NCBI GenBank assembly: GCA_023391725.1
Contig: JAEWAH010000186.1
Coordinates: 1 to 5,073, forward strand
DNA from: Bacillota bacterium
GTDB taxonomy: Bacteria > Bacillota > Clostridia > Christensenellales > Aristaeellaceae
Direction: 5' to 3'
Length of the DNA stretch: 5,073 nucleotides
Shown: piece after piece, positions 4,674 to 5,073 of the stretch
Layout: every line of letters starts with the position of its first letter
Position numbering within the stretch: the stretch's first letter is position 1
Position numbers and translations under genes: made by a program
The notes under the pieces: generated by a model
Database searches by the model: none
Told to the model about the DNA's origin: nothing
What the model saw: only the letters and a program-made list of their open reading frames with translations

Positions 4674-5073
4674 ATGCAGACGCTATCGTTAAGCGGCGCC
4701 TGGAAGATGCAAATAGCAGGCGAGACGGAGTGGACGCCCGCCAACGTGCCGGGATCGGTGTATCAGGATATGCTGGCGGCCGGGCGGATGGAGGACCCTT
4801 TCTATCGTGACAACGAAGAAAAGGCCCTCAAACTGATGGACAACGACTTTGTATACCGCAGGACTTTTGATACCCCCTCCTCCCTGCTCAAGTGCGACCG
4901 GGTGGTGCTGCACATGGATGGGCTGGATACCCTGGCGGATGTCATGGTCAACGGCAAGAAGGTATTGTACGCCGACAACATGCACCGCACCTGGGAAGCG
5001 GACGTGAAGCGTATTTTGAAGCCCGGCGCAAACGAGATTGAGGTCAAGTTTTACTCCCCCACACGGTATATCG
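4674..5073 (+). CDS. Beta-mannosidase, glycoside hydrolase family 2 (N-terminal part, runs off the window)
   Basis: Only the first 133 residues are present; complete GH2 beta-mannosidases usually have more than 800. The fragment covers most of the N-terminal sugar-binding jelly-roll domain and matches the family signature in order: L.G.W (6-10), VPGSV (25-29), DPFYRDNE (41-48), DFVYRRTF (58-65), GLDTLADV (83-90), NGK (93-95) and DNMHRTW (101-107). These enzymes release mannose from the non-reducing end of beta-mannosides such as manno-oligosaccharides. The catalytic glutamates lie beyond the window and cannot be checked. No signal peptide is seen, so it would act on imported oligosaccharides in the cytoplasm. 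The ATG lies 5 bases after GGAGGG (4663-4668). An ATG at 4661 is in another frame. It probably shares a transcript with the lactonase gene. Confidence 0.92.
   Translation, partial: MQTLSLSGAWKMQIAGETEWTPANVPGSVYQDMLAAGRMEDPFYRDNEEKALKLMDNDFVYRRTFDTPSSLLKCDRVVLHMDGLDTLADVMVNGKKVLYADNMHRTWEADVKRILKPGANEIEVKFYSPTRYI

Noticed and set aside
4613..4810. Small plus-strand open frame between the lactonase and beta-mannosidase genes
   Set aside because: It overlaps the beginning of the beta-mannosidase in another frame, while the mannosidase frame has clear family motifs and its own ribosome site.

Overview
The window looks like chromosomal DNA from a GC-rich member of the Clostridia (Firmicutes), possibly a gut lineage. 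Every gene has a strong AGGAGG-type ribosome binding site. The gene content is typical of the group: an exported L,D-transpeptidase, a MerR/aldo-keto reductase pair, and sugar-catabolic enzymes. The one long non-coding gap carries GC-rich palindromic repeats of a style I associate with intergenic regions of Clostridia. The taxonomy is an inference from style, not from a marker gene.

Layout. Positions 1-46 hold a run of 12 C residues and a short non-coding tail. Positions 47-1798 (minus) encode a 583-residue exported YkuD-type L,D-transpeptidase. It has two N-terminal FlgD-type Ig-like modules, an SH3-like module and a C-terminal His/Cys cluster, and a good promoter at 1836-1864. Positions 1889-2278 (minus) encode a 129-residue MerR-family regulator resembling the NmlR/AdhR electrophile sensors. 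It is divergent from an aldo-keto reductase at 2399-3253 (plus). The 120-bp gap between them has the MerR hallmark: a -35 and -10 separated by 19 bp with a dyad in the spacer. Positions 3254-3586 contain a cluster of stem-loops (3257-3323) followed by a 119-bp palindromic, MITE-like element (3337-3455). Positions 3587-4603 (plus) encode a lactonase-type beta-propeller of the 6-phosphogluconolactonase family. Positions 4674-5073 (plus) hold the first 133 residues of a GH2 beta-mannosidase that runs off the window.

How the genes fit together. The regulator and reductase form a self-contained stress or detoxification module: a thiol-bearing activator next to an NADPH-dependent carbonyl reductase. 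The propeller lactonase and beta-mannosidase are co-directional, 70 bp apart, and probably serve sugar catabolism. The L,D-transpeptidase appears independently expressed and acts in the envelope. I did not find a convincing undescribed multi-gene system. The points most worth a second look are the MerR-controlled divergent promoter with mirror-image extended -10 elements, the domain architecture of the L,D-transpeptidase, and the palindromic repeat element.
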